Source of the DNA: Globodera rostochiensis
Taxonomy: Eukaryota; Nematoda; Chromadorea; Rhabditida; Heteroderidae
NCBI GenBank assembly: GCA_018350325.1
Contig: JAEVLN010000048.1
Coordinates: 62,001 to 126,000, forward strand
Reading direction: 5' to 3'
DNA length: 64,000 nt
Positions within the stretch are counted from its first letter, which is position 1. The number at the start of each line of letters is the position of its first letter. Both the position numbers and the translations under genes were made by a program. This document shows, in pieces, positions 30,501 to 44,682 of this stretch. The notes beneath the pieces were generated by a model. That model was given only the letters and a program-made list of their open reading frames with translations. It searched no databases and was not told where the DNA came from.

Positions 30501-33500
30501 GGCCAAAGATTGGAAGGGATTAAATTTGAGAATGGTTGGGGGGCCAAAGATTGGAAGGGATTAAATTTGAGAATGGTTGGGGGGCCAAAGATTGGAAGGG
30601 ATTAAATTTGAGAATGGTTGGGGGGCCAAGATTGGAAGGGATTAAATTTGAGAATGATTGGGGCAGAGATTGGAAGTGGGGGGCCAGAGATTGGAAGGGA
30701 TTAAATTTGAGAATGGTTGGGGGGCCAAAGATTGGAAGGGATTAAATTTGAGAATGATTGGGGCCAGAGATTGGAAGTGGGGGGCCAGAGATTGGAAGGG
30801 ATTAAATTTGAGAATGATTGGGGCCAGAGATTGGAAGTGGGGGGCCAGAGATTGGAAGGGATTAAATTTGAGAATGATTGGGGGGCCAAAGATTGGAAGG
30901 GATTAAATTTGAGAATGATTGGGGCCAGAGATTGGAAGTGGGGGGCCAGAGATTGGAAGGGATTAAATTTGAGAATGGTTGGGGGGCCAAAGATTGGAAG
31001 GGATTAAATTTGAGAATGATTGGGGCCAGAGATTGGAAGTGGGGGGCCAGAGATTGGAAGGGATTAAATTTGAGAATGATTGGGGCCAGAGATTGGAAGT
31101 GGGGGGCCAGAGATTGGAAGGGATTAAATTTGAGAATGATTGGGGGGCCAAAGATTGGAAGGGATTAAATTTGAGAATGATTGGGGCCAGAGATTGGAAG
31201 TGGGGGGCCAGAGATTGGAAGGGATTAAATTTGAGAATGGTTGGGGGGCCAAAGATTGGAAGGGATTAAATTTGAGAATGATTGGGGCCAGAGATTGGAA
31301 GTGGGGGGCCAGAGATTGGAAGGGATTAAATTTGAGAATGGTTGGGGGGCCAAAGATTGGAAGGGATTAAATTTGAGAATGATTGGGGCCAGAGATTGGA
31401 AGTGGGGGGCCAGAGATTGGAAGTGGGGGGCCAGAGATTGGAAGGGATTAAATTTGAGAATGATTGGGGCCAGAGATTGGAAGTGGGGGGCCAAAGATTG
31501 GAAGGGATTAAATTTGAGAATGGTTGGGGGCCAGAGATTGGAAGTGGGGGGCCAAAGATTGGAAGGGATTAAATTTGAGAATGATTGGGGCCAGAGATTG
31601 GAAGTGGGGGGCCAAAGATTGGAAGGGATTAAATTTGAGAATGATTGGGGCCAGAGATTGGAAGTGGGGGGCCAAAGATTGGAAGGGATTAAATTTGAGA
31701 ATGGTTGGGGGCCAGAGATTGGAAGTGGGGGGCCAAAGATTGGAAGGGATTAAATTTGAGAATGATTGGGGCCAGAGATTGGAAGTGGGGGGCCAAAGAT
31801 TGGAAGGGATTAAATTTGAGAATGATTGGGGCCAGAGATTGGAAGTGGGGGGCCAAAGATTGGAAGGGATTAAATTTGAGAATGATTGGGGCCAGAGATT
31901 GGAAGTGGGGGGCCAAAGATTGGAAGGGATTAAATTTGAGAATGGTTGGGGGCCAGAGATTGGAAGGGATTAAATTTGAGAATGATTGGGGCCAAAGATT
32001 GGAAGGGATTAAATTTGAGAATGGTTGGGGGGCCAAAGATTGGAAGGGATTAAATTTGAGAATGATTGGGGCCAGAGATTGGAAGTGGGGGGCCAAAGAT
32101 TGGAAGGGATTAAATTTGAGAATGATTGGGGGGCCAAAGATTGGAAGGGATTAAATTTGAGAATGATTGGGGCCAGAGATTGGAAGTGGGGGGCCAGAGA
32201 TTGGAAGGGATTAAATTTGAGAATGGTTGGGGGGCCAAAGATTGGAAGGGATTAAATTTGAGAATGATTGGGGCCAGAGATTGGAAGTGGGGGGCCAAAG
32301 ATTGGAAGGGATTAAATTTGAGAATGATTGGGGCCAGAGATTGGAAGTGGGGGGCCAGAGATTGGAAGGGATTAAATTTGAGAATGATTGGGGGGCCAAA
32401 GATTGGAAGGGATTAAATTTGAGAATGGTTGGGGGCCAGAGATTGGAAGGGATTAAATTTGAGAATGATTGGGGCCAGAGATTGGAAGTGGGGGGCCAAA
32501 GATTGGAAGGGATTAAATTTGAGAATGATTGGGGCCAGAGATTGGAAGTGGGGGGCCAGAGATTGGAAGGGATTAAATTTGAGAATGATTGGGGGGCCAA
32601 AGATTGGAAGGGATTAAATTTGAGAATGATTGGGGCCAGAGATTGGAAGTGGGGGGCCAGAGATTGGAAGGGATTAAATTTGAGAATGATTGGGGCCAGA
32701 GATTGGAAGTGGGGGGCCAGAGATTGGAAGGGATTAAATTTGAGAATGATTGGGGCCAAAGATTGGAAGGGATTAAATTTGAGAATGATTGGGGCCAGAG
32801 ATTGGAAGTGGGGGGCCAGAGATTGGAAGGGATTAAATTTGAGAATGATTGGGGCCAAAGATTGGAAGGGATTAAATTTGAGAATGATTGGGGCCAGAGA
32901 TTGGAAGTGGGGGGCCAAAGATTGGAAGGGATTAAATTTGAGAATGATTGGGGCCAGAGATTGGAAGGGATTAAATTTGAGAATGGTTGGGGGCCAGAGA
33001 TTGGAAGGGATTAAATTTGAGAATGATTGGGGGCCAGAGATTGGAAGGGATTAAATTTGAGAATGATTGGGGCCAGAGATTGGAAGGGATTAAATTTGAG
33101 AATGGTTGGGGGCCAGAGATTGGAAGGGATTAAATTTGAGAATGATTGGGGGCCAGAGATTGGAAGGGATTAAATTTGAGAATGATTGGGGCCAGAGATT
33201 GGAAGTGGGGGCCAAAGATTGGAAGGGATTAAATTTGAGAATGGTTGGGGGCCAGAGATTGGAAGGGATTAAATTTGAGAATGATTGGGGCCAGAGATTG
33301 GAAGGGATTAAATTTGAGAATGATTGGGGGGCCAAAGATTGGAAGGGATTAAATTTGAGAATGGTTGGGGGGCCAAAGATTGGAAGTGGGGGGCCAGAGA
33401 TTGGAAGGGATTAAATTTGAGAATGATTGGGGCCAGAGATTGGAAGGGATTAAATTTGAGAATGGTTGGGGGGCCAAAGATTGGAAGGGATTAAATTTGA

Positions 33501-36500
33501 GAATGATTGGGGGGCCAAAGATTGGAAGTGGGGGGCCAGAGATTGGAAGGGATTAAATTTGAGAATGATTGGGGGGCCAAAGATTGGAAGGGATTAAATT
33601 TGAGAATGGTTGGGGGGCCAAAGATTGGAAGGGATTAAATTTGAGAATGATTGGGGGGCCAAAGATTGGAAGGGATTAAATTTGAGAATGGTTGGGGGGC
33701 CAAAGATTGGAAGGGATTAAATTTGAGAATGGTTGGGGGCCAGAGATTGGAAGGGATTAAATTTGAGAATGATTGGGGCCAAAGATTGGAAGGGATTAAA
33801 TTTGAGAATGATTGGGGCCAGAGATTGGAAGTGGGGGGCCAAAGATTGGAAGGGATTAAATTTGAGAATGATTGGGGCCAGAGATTGGAAGTGGGGGGCC
33901 AAAGATTGGAAGGGATTAAATTTGAGAATGGTTGGGGGCCAAAGATTGGAAGGGATTAAATTTGAGAATGGTTGGGGGCCAGAGATTGGAAGGGATTAAA
34001 TTTGAGAATGATTGGGGGGCCAAAGATTGGAAGGGATTAAATTTGAGAATGATTGGGGCCAGAGATTGGAAGTGGGGGGCCAGAGATTGGAAGGGATTAA
34101 ATTTGAGAATGATTGGGGCCAGAGATTGGAAGTGGGGGGCCAGAGATTGGAAGGGATTAAATTTGAGAATGATTGGGGCCAAAGATTGGAAGGGATTAAA
34201 TTTGAGAATGATTGGGGCCAGAGATTGGAAGTGGGGGGCCAGAGATTGGAAGGGATTAAATTTGAGAATGATTGGGGCCAAAGATTGGAAGGGATTAAAT
34301 TTGAGAATGATTGGGGCCAGAGATTGGAAGTGGGGGGCCAAAGATTGGAAGGGATTAAATTTGAGAATGATTGGGGCCAAAGATTGGAAGGGATTAAATT
34401 TGAGAATGGTTGGGGCCAAAGATTGGAAGGGATTAAATTTGAGAATGATTGGGGCCAGAGATTGGAAGTGGGGGGCCAAAGATTGGAAGGGATTAAATTT
34501 GAGAATGATTGGGGGGCCAGAGATTGGAAGGGATTAAATTTGAGAATGGTTGGGGCCAGAGATTGGAAGTGGGGGGCCAGAGATTGGAAGGGATTAAATT
34601 TGAGAATGGTTGGGGGGCCAAAGATTGGAAGGGATTAAATTTGAGAATGATTGGGGCCAGAGATTGGAAGTGGGGGGCCAAAGATTGGAAGGGATTAAAT
34701 TTGAGAATGATTGGGGCCAGAGATTGGAAGTGGGGGGCCAGAGATTGGAAGGGATTAAATTTGAGAATGATTGGGGGGCCAAAGATTGGAAGGGATTAAA
34801 TTTGAGAATGGTTGGGGGCCAGAGATTGGAAGGGATTAAATTTGAGAATGATTGGGGCCAGAGATTGGAAGTGGGGGGCCAAAGATTGGAAGGGATTAAA
34901 TTTGAGAATGATTGGGGCCAGAGATTGGAAGTGGGGGGCCAGAGATTGGAAGGGATTAAATTTGAGAATGATTGGGGGGCCAAAGATTGGAAGGGATTAA
35001 ATTTGAGAATGATTGGGGCCAGAGATTGGAAGTGGGGGGCCAGAGATTGGAAGGGATTAAATTTGAGAATGATTGGGGCCAGAGATTGGAAGTGGGGGGC
35101 CAGAGATTGGAAGGGATTAAATTTGAGAATGATTGGGGCCAAAGATTGGAAGGGATTAAATTTGAGAATGATTGGGGCCAGAGATTGGAAGTGGGGGGCC
35201 AGAGATTGGAAGGGATTAAATTTGAGAATGATTGGGGCCAAAGATTGGAAGGGATTAAATTTGAGAATGATTGGGGCCAGAGATTGGAAGTGGGGGGCCA
35301 AAGATTGGAAGGGATTAAATTTGAGAATGATTGGGGCCAGAGATTGGAAGGGATTAAATTTGAGAATGGTTGGGGGCCAGAGATTGGAAGGGATTAAATT
35401 TGAGAATGATTGGGGGCCAGAGATTGGAAGGGATTAAATTTGAGAATGATTGGGGCCAGAGATTGGAAGGGATTAAATTTGAGAATGGTTGGGGGCCAGA
35501 GATTGGAAGGGATTAAATTTGAGAATGATTGGGGGCCAGAGATTGGAAGGGATTAAATTTGAGAATGATTGGGGCCAGAGATTGGAAGTGGGGGCCAAAG
35601 ATTGGAAGGGATTAAATTTGAGAATGGTTGGGGGCCAGAGATTGGAAGGGATTAAATTTGAGAATGATTGGGGCCAGAGATTGGAAGGGATTAAATTTGA
35701 GAATGATTGGGGGGCCAAAGATTGGAAGGGATTAAATTTGAGAATGGTTGGGGGGCCAAAGATTGGAAGTGGGGGGCCAGAGATTGGAAGGGATTAAATT
35801 TGAGAATGATTGGGGCCAGAGATTGGAAGGGATTAAATTTGAGAATGATTGGGGGGCCAAAGATTGGAAGGGATTAAATTTGAGAATGGTTGGGGGGCCA
35901 AAGATTGGAAGGGATTAATTTGAGAATGATTTGGGGGGCCAAAGATTGGAAGGGATTAATTTGAGAATGGTTGGGGGGCCAAAGATTGGAAGGGATTAAT
36001 TTGAGAATGATTGGGGGGCCCAAAGATTGGAAGGGATTAAATTTGAGAATGGTTGGGGGGGCCAAAGATTGGAAGGGATTAATTTGAGAATGGTTGGGGG
36101 CCAGAGATTGGAAGGGATTAAATTTGAGAATGATTGGGGCCAAAGATTGGAAGGGATTAAATTTGAGAATGATTGGGGCCAGAGATTGGAAGTGGGGGGC
36201 CAAAGATTGGAAGGGATTTAATTTGAGAATGATTGGGCCAGAGATTGGAAGGGATTAAATTTGAGAATGGTTGGGGGGCCAAAGATTGGAAGGGATTAAA
36301 TTTGAGAATTGATTGGGGGGCCCAAAGATTGGCAGTGGGGGGCCAGAGATTGGAAGGGATTAAATTTGAGAATGATTGGGGGGCCAAAGATTGGAAGGGA
36401 TTAAATTTGAGAATGGTTGGGGGGCCCAAAGATTGGAAGGATTAAATTTGAGAATGATTGGGGGGCCAAAGATGGAAGGGATTAAATTTGAGAATGGTTG

Positions 36501-39500
36501 GGGGGCCAAAGATTGGAAGGGATTAAATTTGAGAATGGTTGGGGGCCAGAGATTGGAAGGGAGTTAAATTTGAGAATGATTGGGGCCAAAGATTGGAAGG
36601 GATTAAATTTGAGAATGATTGGGGCCAGAGATTGGAAGTGGGGGGCCAAAGATTGGAAGGGATTAAATTTGAGAATGATTGGGGCCAGAGATTGGAAGTG
36701 GGGGGCCAAAGATTGGAAGGGATTAAATTTGAGAATGGTTGGGGGCCAAAGATTGGAAGGGATTAAATTTGAGAATGGTTGGGGGCCAGAGATTGGAAGG
36801 GATTAAATTTGAGAATGATTGGGGGGCCAAAGATTGGAAGGGATTAAATTTGAGAATGATTGGGGCCAGAGATTGGAAGTGGGGGGCCAGAGATTGGAAG
36901 GGATTAAATTTGAGAATGATTGGGGCCAGAGATTGGAAGTGGGGGGCCAGAGATTGGAAGGGATTAAATTTGAGAATGATTGGGGCCAAAGATTGGAAGG
37001 GATTAAATTTGAGAATGATTGGGGCCAGAGATTGGAAGTGGGGGGCCAGAGATTGGAAGGGATTAAATTTGAGAATGATTGGGGCCAAAGATTGGAAGGG
37101 ATTAAATTTGAGAATGATTGGGGCCAGAGATTGGAAGTGGGGGGCCAAAGATTGGAAGGGATTAAATTTGAGAATGATTGGGGCCAGAGATTGGAAGGGA
37201 TTAAATTTGAGAATGGTTGGGGGCCAGAGATTGGAAGGGATTAAATTTGAGAATGATTGGGGGCCAGAGATTGGAAGGGATTAAATTTGAGAATGATTGG
37301 GGCCAGAGATTGGAAGGGATTAAATTTGAGAATGATTGGGGCCAGAGATTGGAAGTGGGGGGCCAGAGATTGGAAGGGATTAAATTTGAGAATGGTTGGG
37401 GGGCCAAAGATTGGAAGGGATTAAATTTGAGAATGATTGGGGCCAGAGATTGGAAGTGGGGGGCCAAAGATTGGAAGGGATTAAATTTGAGAATGATTGG
37501 GGCCAGAGATTGGAAGTGGGGGGCCAGAGATTGGAAGGGATTAAATTTGAGAATGATTGGGGGGCCAAAGATTGGAAGGGATTAAATTTGAGAATGGTTG
37601 GGGGCCAGAGATTGGAAGGGATTAAATTTGAGAATGATTGGGGCCAGAGATTGGAAGTGGGGGGCCAAAGATTGGAAGGGATTAAATTTGAGAATGATTG
37701 GGGCCAGAGATTGGAAGTGGGGGGCCAGAGATTGGAAGGGATTAAATTTGAGAATGATTGGGGGGCCAAAGATTGGAAGGGATTAAATTTGAGAATGATG
37801 GGGCCAGAGATTGGAAGTGGGGGGCCAGAGATTGGAAGGGATTAAATTTGAGAATGATTGGGGCCAGAGATTGGAAGTGGGGGGCCAGAGATTGGAAGGG
37901 ATTAAATTTGAGAATGATTGGGGCCAAAGATTGGAAGGGATTAAATTTGAGAATGATTGGGGCCAGAGATTGGAAGTGGGGGGCCAGAGATTGGAAGGGA
38001 TTAAATTTGAGAATGATTGGGGCCAAAGATTGGAAGGGATTAAATTTGAGAATGATTGGGGCCAGAGATTGGAAGTGGGGGGCCAAAGATTGGAAGGGAT
38101 TAAATTTGAGAATGATTGGGGCCAGAGATTGGAAGGGATTAAATTTGAGAATGGTTGGGGGCCAGAGATTGGAAGGGATTAAATTTGAGAATGATTGGGG
38201 GCCAGAGATTGGAAGGGATTAAATTTGAGAATGGTTGGGGGCCAGAGATTGGAAGGGATTAAATTTGAGGAATGATTGGGGGCCAGAAGATTGGAAGGGA
38301 TTATTAAATTTGAGAATGATTTGGGGCCCAGAGATGCGAAGGAATTCAATTTGGAGAATGGGTGGGGGCCAGAGATTGGAAGGTGATTACATTTGAGGAA
38401 TGGATTGGGTGGCCAAGAGATTGGAAGGATTTAAATTTGAGAATCGATTTGGGGCCAGAGATTGGAAGTGGGGCCCAAGATTGGAAGGGATTAATTTGAG
38501 AATGGTTTGGCGGCACAGAGATTGGAAGGGATTTACATTTGAGAATGCTTGGGGCCAGAGATTGGAAGGATTAAATTTGAGAATGAATTGGGGGCCAAGA
38601 ATTGGAAGGGATTACATTTGAGAATGGTTGGTGGCTCCAAAGATTGGAAGTGGGGGGCCAGAGATTGGAAGGGATTAAATTTGAGAATGATTGGGCCAGA
38701 GATTGGAAGGGATTAAATTTGAGAATGATTGGGGGGCCAAAGATTGGAAGGGATTAAATTTTGAGAATGGTTGGGGGGCCAAAGATTGGAAGGGATTAAA
38801 TTTGAGAATGTTTGGGGGGCCAAAGATTGGAAGGGATTAAATTTGAGAATGGTTGGGGGGCCAAAGATTGGAAGGGATTAAATTTGAGAATGATTGGGGG
38901 GCCAAAGATTGGAAGGGATTAAATTTGAGAATGGTTGGGGGGCCAAAGATTGGAAGGGATTAAATTTGAGAATGGTTGGGGGCCAGAGATTGGAAGGGAT
39001 TAAATTTGAGAATGATTGGGGCCAAAGATTGGAAGGGATTAAATTTGAGAATGATTGGGGCCAGAGATTGGAAGTGGGGGGCCAAAGATTGGAAGGGATT
39101 AAATTTGAGAATGATTGGGGCCAGAGATTGGAAGTGGGGGGCCAAAGATTGGAAGGGATTAAATTTGAGAATGGTTGGGGGCCAAAGATTGGAAGGGATT
39201 AAATTTGAGAATGGTTGGGGGCCAGAGATTGGAAGGGATTAAATTTGAGAATGATTGGGGCCAGAGATTGGAAGGGATTAAATTTGAGAATGGTTGGGGG
39301 CCAGAGATTGGAAGGGATTAAATTTGAGAATGATTGGGGGCCAGAGATTGGAAGGGATTAAATTTGAGAATGATTGGGGCCAGAGATTGGAAGTGGGGGG
39401 CCAAAGATTGGAAGGGATTAAATTTGAGAATGATTGGGGGGCCAAAGATTGGAAGGGATTAAATTTGAGAATGATTGGGGCCAGAGATTGGAAGTGGGGG

Positions 39501-42500
39501 GCCAGAGATTGGAAGGGATTAAATTTGAGAATGGTTGGGGGGCCAAAGATTGGAAGGGATTAAATTTGAGAATGATTGGGGGCCAAAGATTGAAAGGGAT
39601 TAAATTTGAGAATGATTGGGGCCAGAGATTGGAAGTGGGGGGCCAAAGATTGGAAGGGATTAAATTTGAGAATGATTGGGGCCAGAGATTGGAAGTGGGG
39701 GGCCAGAGATTGGAAGGGATTAAATTTGAGAATGATTGGGGGGCCAAAGATTGGAAGGGATTAAATTTGAGAATGGTTGGGGGCCAGAGATTGGAAGGGA
39801 TTAAATTTGAGAATGATTGGGGCCAGAGATTGGAAGTGGGGGGCCAGAGATTGGAAGGGATTAAATTTGAGAATGATTGGGGCCAAAGATTGGAAGGGAT
39901 TAAATTTGAGAATGATTGGGGCCAGAGATTGGAAGTGGGGGGCCAAAGATTGGAAGGGATTAAATTTGAGAATGGTTGGGGGCCAGAGATTGGAAGGGAT
40001 TAAATTTGAGAATGATTGGGGCCAGAGATTGGAAGGGATTAAATTTGAGAATGGTTGGGGGCCAGAGATTGGAAGGGATTAAATTTGAGAATGATTGGGG
40101 GCCAGAGATTGGAAGGGATTAAATTTGAGAATGATTGGGGCCAGAGATTGGAAGTGGGGGCCAAAGATTGGAAGGGATTAAATTTGAGAATGGTTGGGGG
40201 CCAGAGATTGGAAGGGATTAAATTTGAGAATGATTGGGGCCAGAGATTGGAAGGGATTAAATTTGAGAATGATTGGGGGGCCAAAGATTGGAAGGGATTA
40301 AATTTGAGAATGGTTGGGGGGCCAAAGATTGGAAGTGGGGGGCCAGAGATTGGAAGGGATTAAATTTGAGAATGGTTGGGGCCAGAGATTGGAAGGGATT
40401 AAATTTGAGAATGATTGGGGGGCCAAAGATTGGAAGGGATTAAATTTGAGAATGATTGGGGGGCCAAAGATTGGAAGGGATTAAATTTGAGAATGGTTGG
40501 GGGGCCAAAGATTGGAAGGGATTAAATTGAGAATGATTGGGGGGCCAAAGATTGGAAGGGATTAAATTTGAGAATGGTTGGGGGGCCAAAGATTGGAAGG
40601 GATTAAATTTGAGAATGGTTGGGGGCCAGAGATTGGAAGGGATTAAATTTGAGAATGATTGGGGCCAAAGATTGGAAGGGATTAAATTTGAGAATGATTG
40701 GGGCCAGAGATTGGAAGTGGGGGGCCAAAGATTGGAAGGGATTAAATTTGAGAATGATTGGGGCCAGAGATTGGAAGTGGGGGGCCAAAGATTGGAAGGG
40801 ATTAAATTTGAGAATGATTGGGGCCAGAGATTGGAAGTGGGGGGCCAAAGATTGGAAGGGATTAAATTTGAGGAATCGGTTGGGGGCCAAAGATTGGAAG
40901 GATAATTTGAGAATGGTGGGGGCCAGAGATTGGACGGGGATTAAATTTGAGGAATGATTGGGGCCAGAGTTGAAGGGATTAAATTGAGAATGGTTGGGGG
41001 CCAGAGATTGGATAGGATAAATTTGAGATGGATGGGGGGCAGAGATTGGGAAGGATTTAAATTTGAGAATGGCTTGGGGCAGAGATGTAAGTGGGGGCCA
41101 AAGATTGGAAGGGCTTTTAATTGAGACATGGGGGGGCCAGAAGGAAGGATAAATTTGAGAATGGTTGGTGGGCAAAGATGGAAGGGATTAAATTTGAGAA
41201 TGGTTTGGGGCCAAAGATTGGAAGGGATTAAATTTGAGGAAGATTGGGGGGCCCAAAGATTGGAAGGGATAAATTGAGATATGGTTGGGGGGGCCAAAGA
41301 GTGGAATTTGGGAGGGGTAAATTGAGAATGATGGGGCCAGAGATTGGAAGTGGGGGGCCAAAGATTGGAAGGGATTTTTGCCAAAGATTGGGGCCAGAGA
41401 TTGGAAGGGTTAAATGTGAGAATGGTTAGGGGCCAAAGATTGGAAGGGATTAAGTCAGAATGATTGGGGGCCAAAGATTGGAAGGGATTAAATTTGAGAA
41501 TGATTGGGGGGATCGGAAGTGGAGGGGGCTAAATTGGAAGGGTTGGGGGGGGCAAAGATTGGGGTAAAATTGGAAGTGGGGGGCCAGAGATTGGAAGGGA
41601 TTTTGAGAATGATTGGAGGGGGTTAAATTGGAAGGGTTATTTGAGAAAGATTGGGGGCCAGAGATTGGAAGGGATTAAATTTGAGAATGGTTTGGGGGGG
41701 CCCAAAAATTGGAAGGGATTAAATTTGAGAATGATTGGGGCCAAAGATTGGAAGGGGGCAAATTGGAAGGATTAGGTGAGAATTTGGGTTTGGGGGGGCC
41801 CAAAAATGGAAGGGATTACATTTTGAGAATGATTGGGGCCGAGATTGGAAGTGGGGGGGGGCCAAGGTTGGAAGGGATAAATTTGAGAATGGTTGGGGGG
41901 GGCCCAAAGATTGGAAGGGATTAAATTGAGAAGAATGATTGGGGCCAGAGATTGGAAGTGGGGGGCCAAAGATTGGAAAGGGATTTTAAATTGAGAATGG
42001 TTGGGGGGCAAAGATTGGAAGGGATCAAATTTGAGAATGATTGGCCAGAGTTGGAAGTGGGGGGGCAAGAGATTGGACGGGATCAATTTGAGAATGGTGT
42101 GGGGCCAAAGTTGGAAGGGATTTAAATTTAGAATGGTTGGGGTGCCAAAGATTGGAATGGATTAAATTTGAGAATGAATTGGGGCAGAGATTGGAAGTGG
42201 GGGGCAAAGATTGAAGGGATTAATTTGAGAATGGTGGGGGTCCAAAGATTGGAAAGGGATTAAATTTGAGAATGATTGGGGCCCGAGATTGGAAGTGGGC
42301 GGCCAAAGATTGGAAGGGATTAAATTTGAGAATGGATTGGGGCCAAGATTGGCGGGGATAAATTTGAGAAGATTGGGGCCAGAGATTGGAAGGGCTTAAA
42401 TTTGAGAATGGTTGGGGGGCCAAGATTGGAAGGATTAAATTGAGAATGGTTGGGGCAAAGATTGGAAGGGATTAAATTGAGATGATGAGGGCAAGAGATG

Positions 42501-44682
42501 GATTGGGGCAAAGATTGGGAGGGATTAAATTTGAGAATGGTTGGGGGGCCAAAGATTGGAAGGGATTAAAATGGAGAATGATTGGGGGGCCAAAGATTGG
42601 AAGGGATTAAATTTGAGAATGATTGGGGCCAGAGATGGAAGTGGGGGCAAAGATGGAAGGGATTAAATTTGAGAATGATGGGGCCAGAGATTGGAAAGTG
42701 GTGGGGCCAGAGATTGGAAGGGATAATTTGAGAATGATTGGGGCCAGAGATGGAAGGGTGAGAATGGGGGGGCCAGAGATTGGAAGGGATTAATTTGAGA
42801 ATGGTGGGGGGCCAAAGATTGGAAGGGATTAAATTTGAGAATGATGGGGGCCAGAGATTGGAAGTGGGGGGCCAAAGATTGGAAGGGATTAAATTTGAGA
42901 ATGGTTGGGGGGCCAAAGATTGGAAGGGATTAAATTTGAGAATGATTGGGGCCAGAGATTGGAAGTGGGGGGGCCAAAGATTGGAAGGGATTAAATTTTA
43001 GAAGAGATGGTTGGGGGCCAAAGATTGGAAGGGATTAAATTTGAGACTGATTGGGCCGAGATTGGAAGTGGGGGGTCCCAAGATTGGAAGGGATTAATTT
43101 GAGAATGGTTGGGGGCCCAACGATTGGAAGGGATTAAATTTGAGAATGAATTGGGGCCAGAGATTGGAAGTGGCGGGGCCAGAGATTGAAGGATTTCAAA
43201 TTTGAGAATGGTGTGGGGGGCCAAAGATTGGAAGGATACATTTGAGAATGCTTGGGGCCAGAGGATTGGAAGTGGTGGGGGCCAGAGATTGGAAGGGATA
43301 AATTTTGAGAATGGTTGGGGGGCCAACGATTGGAAGGGATTAAATTTGAGAATGATTGGGGCCAGAGATTGAAGTGGGGGGCCAAAGATTGGAAGGGATT
43401 AAATTTGAGAATGATTGGGGCCAGAGATTGGAAGTGGGGGGCCAGAGATTGGAAGGGATTAAATTTGAGAATGCTTGGGGGGCCAGAGATTGGAAGGGAT
43501 TAAATTTGAGAATGATTGGGGCAGAGATGGAAGTGGGGGGCCAGAGATTGGAAGGGATTAAATTTGAGAATGATTGGGGGGCCAGAGATTGGAAGGGATT
43601 AATTTGAGAATGATTGGGGCCAAAGATTGGAAGGGATTAAATTTGAGAATGATTGGGGCCAGAGATTGGAAGTGGGGGCCAAAGATTGGAAGGGATTAAA
43701 TTTGAGAATGGTTGGGGGCCAGAGATTGGAAGGGATTAAATTTGAGAATGATTGGGGCCAGAGATTGGAAGTGGGGGGCCAAAGATTGGAAGGGATTAAA
43801 TTTGAGAATGGTTGGGGGCCAGAGATTGGAAGGGATTAAATTTGAGAATGATTGGGGCCAGAGATTGGAAGGGATTAAATTTGAGAATGGTTGGGGGCCA
43901 GAGATTGGAAGGGATTAAATTTGAGAATGATTGGGGGCCAGAGATTGGAAGGGATTAAATTTGAGAATGGTTGGGGCCAGAGATTGGAAGTGGGGGCCAA
44001 AGATTGGAAGGGATTAAATTTGAGAATGATTGGGGCCAGAGATTGGAAGTGGGGGGCCAGAGATTGGAAGGGATTAAATTTGAGAATGGTTGGGGGGCCA
44101 AAGATTGGAAGGGATTAAATTTGAGAATGGTTGGGGGGCCAAAGATTGGAAGGGATTAAATTTGAGAATGGTTGGGGGGCCAAAGATTGGAAGGGATTAA
44201 ATTTGAGAATGATTGGGGCCAGAGATTGGAAGTGGGGGGCCAGAGATTGGAAGGGATTAAATTTGAGAATGATTGGGGCCAGAGATTGGAAGTGGGGGGC
44301 CAGAGATTGGAAGGGATTAAATTTGAGAATGATTGGGGCCAGAGATTGGAAGTGGGGGGCCAAAGATTGGAAGGGATTAAATTTGAGAATGATTGGGGGC
44401 CAAAGATTGGAAGGGATTAAATTTGAGAATGATTGGGGGCCAAAGATTGAAAGGGATTAAATTTGAGAATGATTGGGGCCAGAGATTGGAAGTGGGGGGC
44501 CAAAGATTGGAAGGGATTAAATTTGAGAATGATTGGGGGGCCAAAGATTGGAAGGGATTAAATTTGAGAATGATTGGGGGGCCAAAGATTGGAAGGGATT
44601 AAATTTGAGAATGATTGGGGGGCCAAAGATTGGAAGGGATTAAATTTGAGAATGGTTGGGGGGCCAAAGATTGGAAGGGATT
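27550..44682. repeat. 17.1-kb two-module satellite array
   Basis: Two modules alternate without interruption. The long one (39-41 bp) is GATTGGAAGGGATTAAATT followed by TGAGAATGRTTGGGG(GG)CCARA; the short one (20-21 bp) is GATTGGAAGTGGGGGGCCA plus RA. Length variation is mainly in the G run. The short module equals the long one with about 20 internal bases removed. Blocks of more than 1 kb recur nearly identically at a spacing of 2383 bp. The many open frames on both strands are artefacts of stop-free units. Degenerate zones lie at 38255-38640 and 40870-43370. Confidence 0.97.
40870..43370. repeat. Degenerate zone of the satellite
   Basis: Units here carry frequent single-base deletions, insertions and substitutions (for example GATTGGACGGG, GGGATAAATTTG, AGATGGAAGTGG), while the array on both sides is almost error-free. 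This may be uncorrected long-read sequence used to fill a gap, or an older, diverged part of the array. A smaller zone of the same kind is at 38255-38640. Confidence 0.85.

Noticed and set aside
27550..44682. Dozens of long open frames (QRLEGIKFEN and NLIPSNLWPP type) on both strands
   Set aside because: They are translations of a stop-free satellite unit whose length is not a multiple of three, so the same peptide words appear in shifting frames on both strands. No start context, splice sites or non-repeat sequence.
27162..44682. CRISPR-like array
   Set aside because: The repeats are directly adjacent without unique spacers, and the DNA is eukaryotic with spliced genes.
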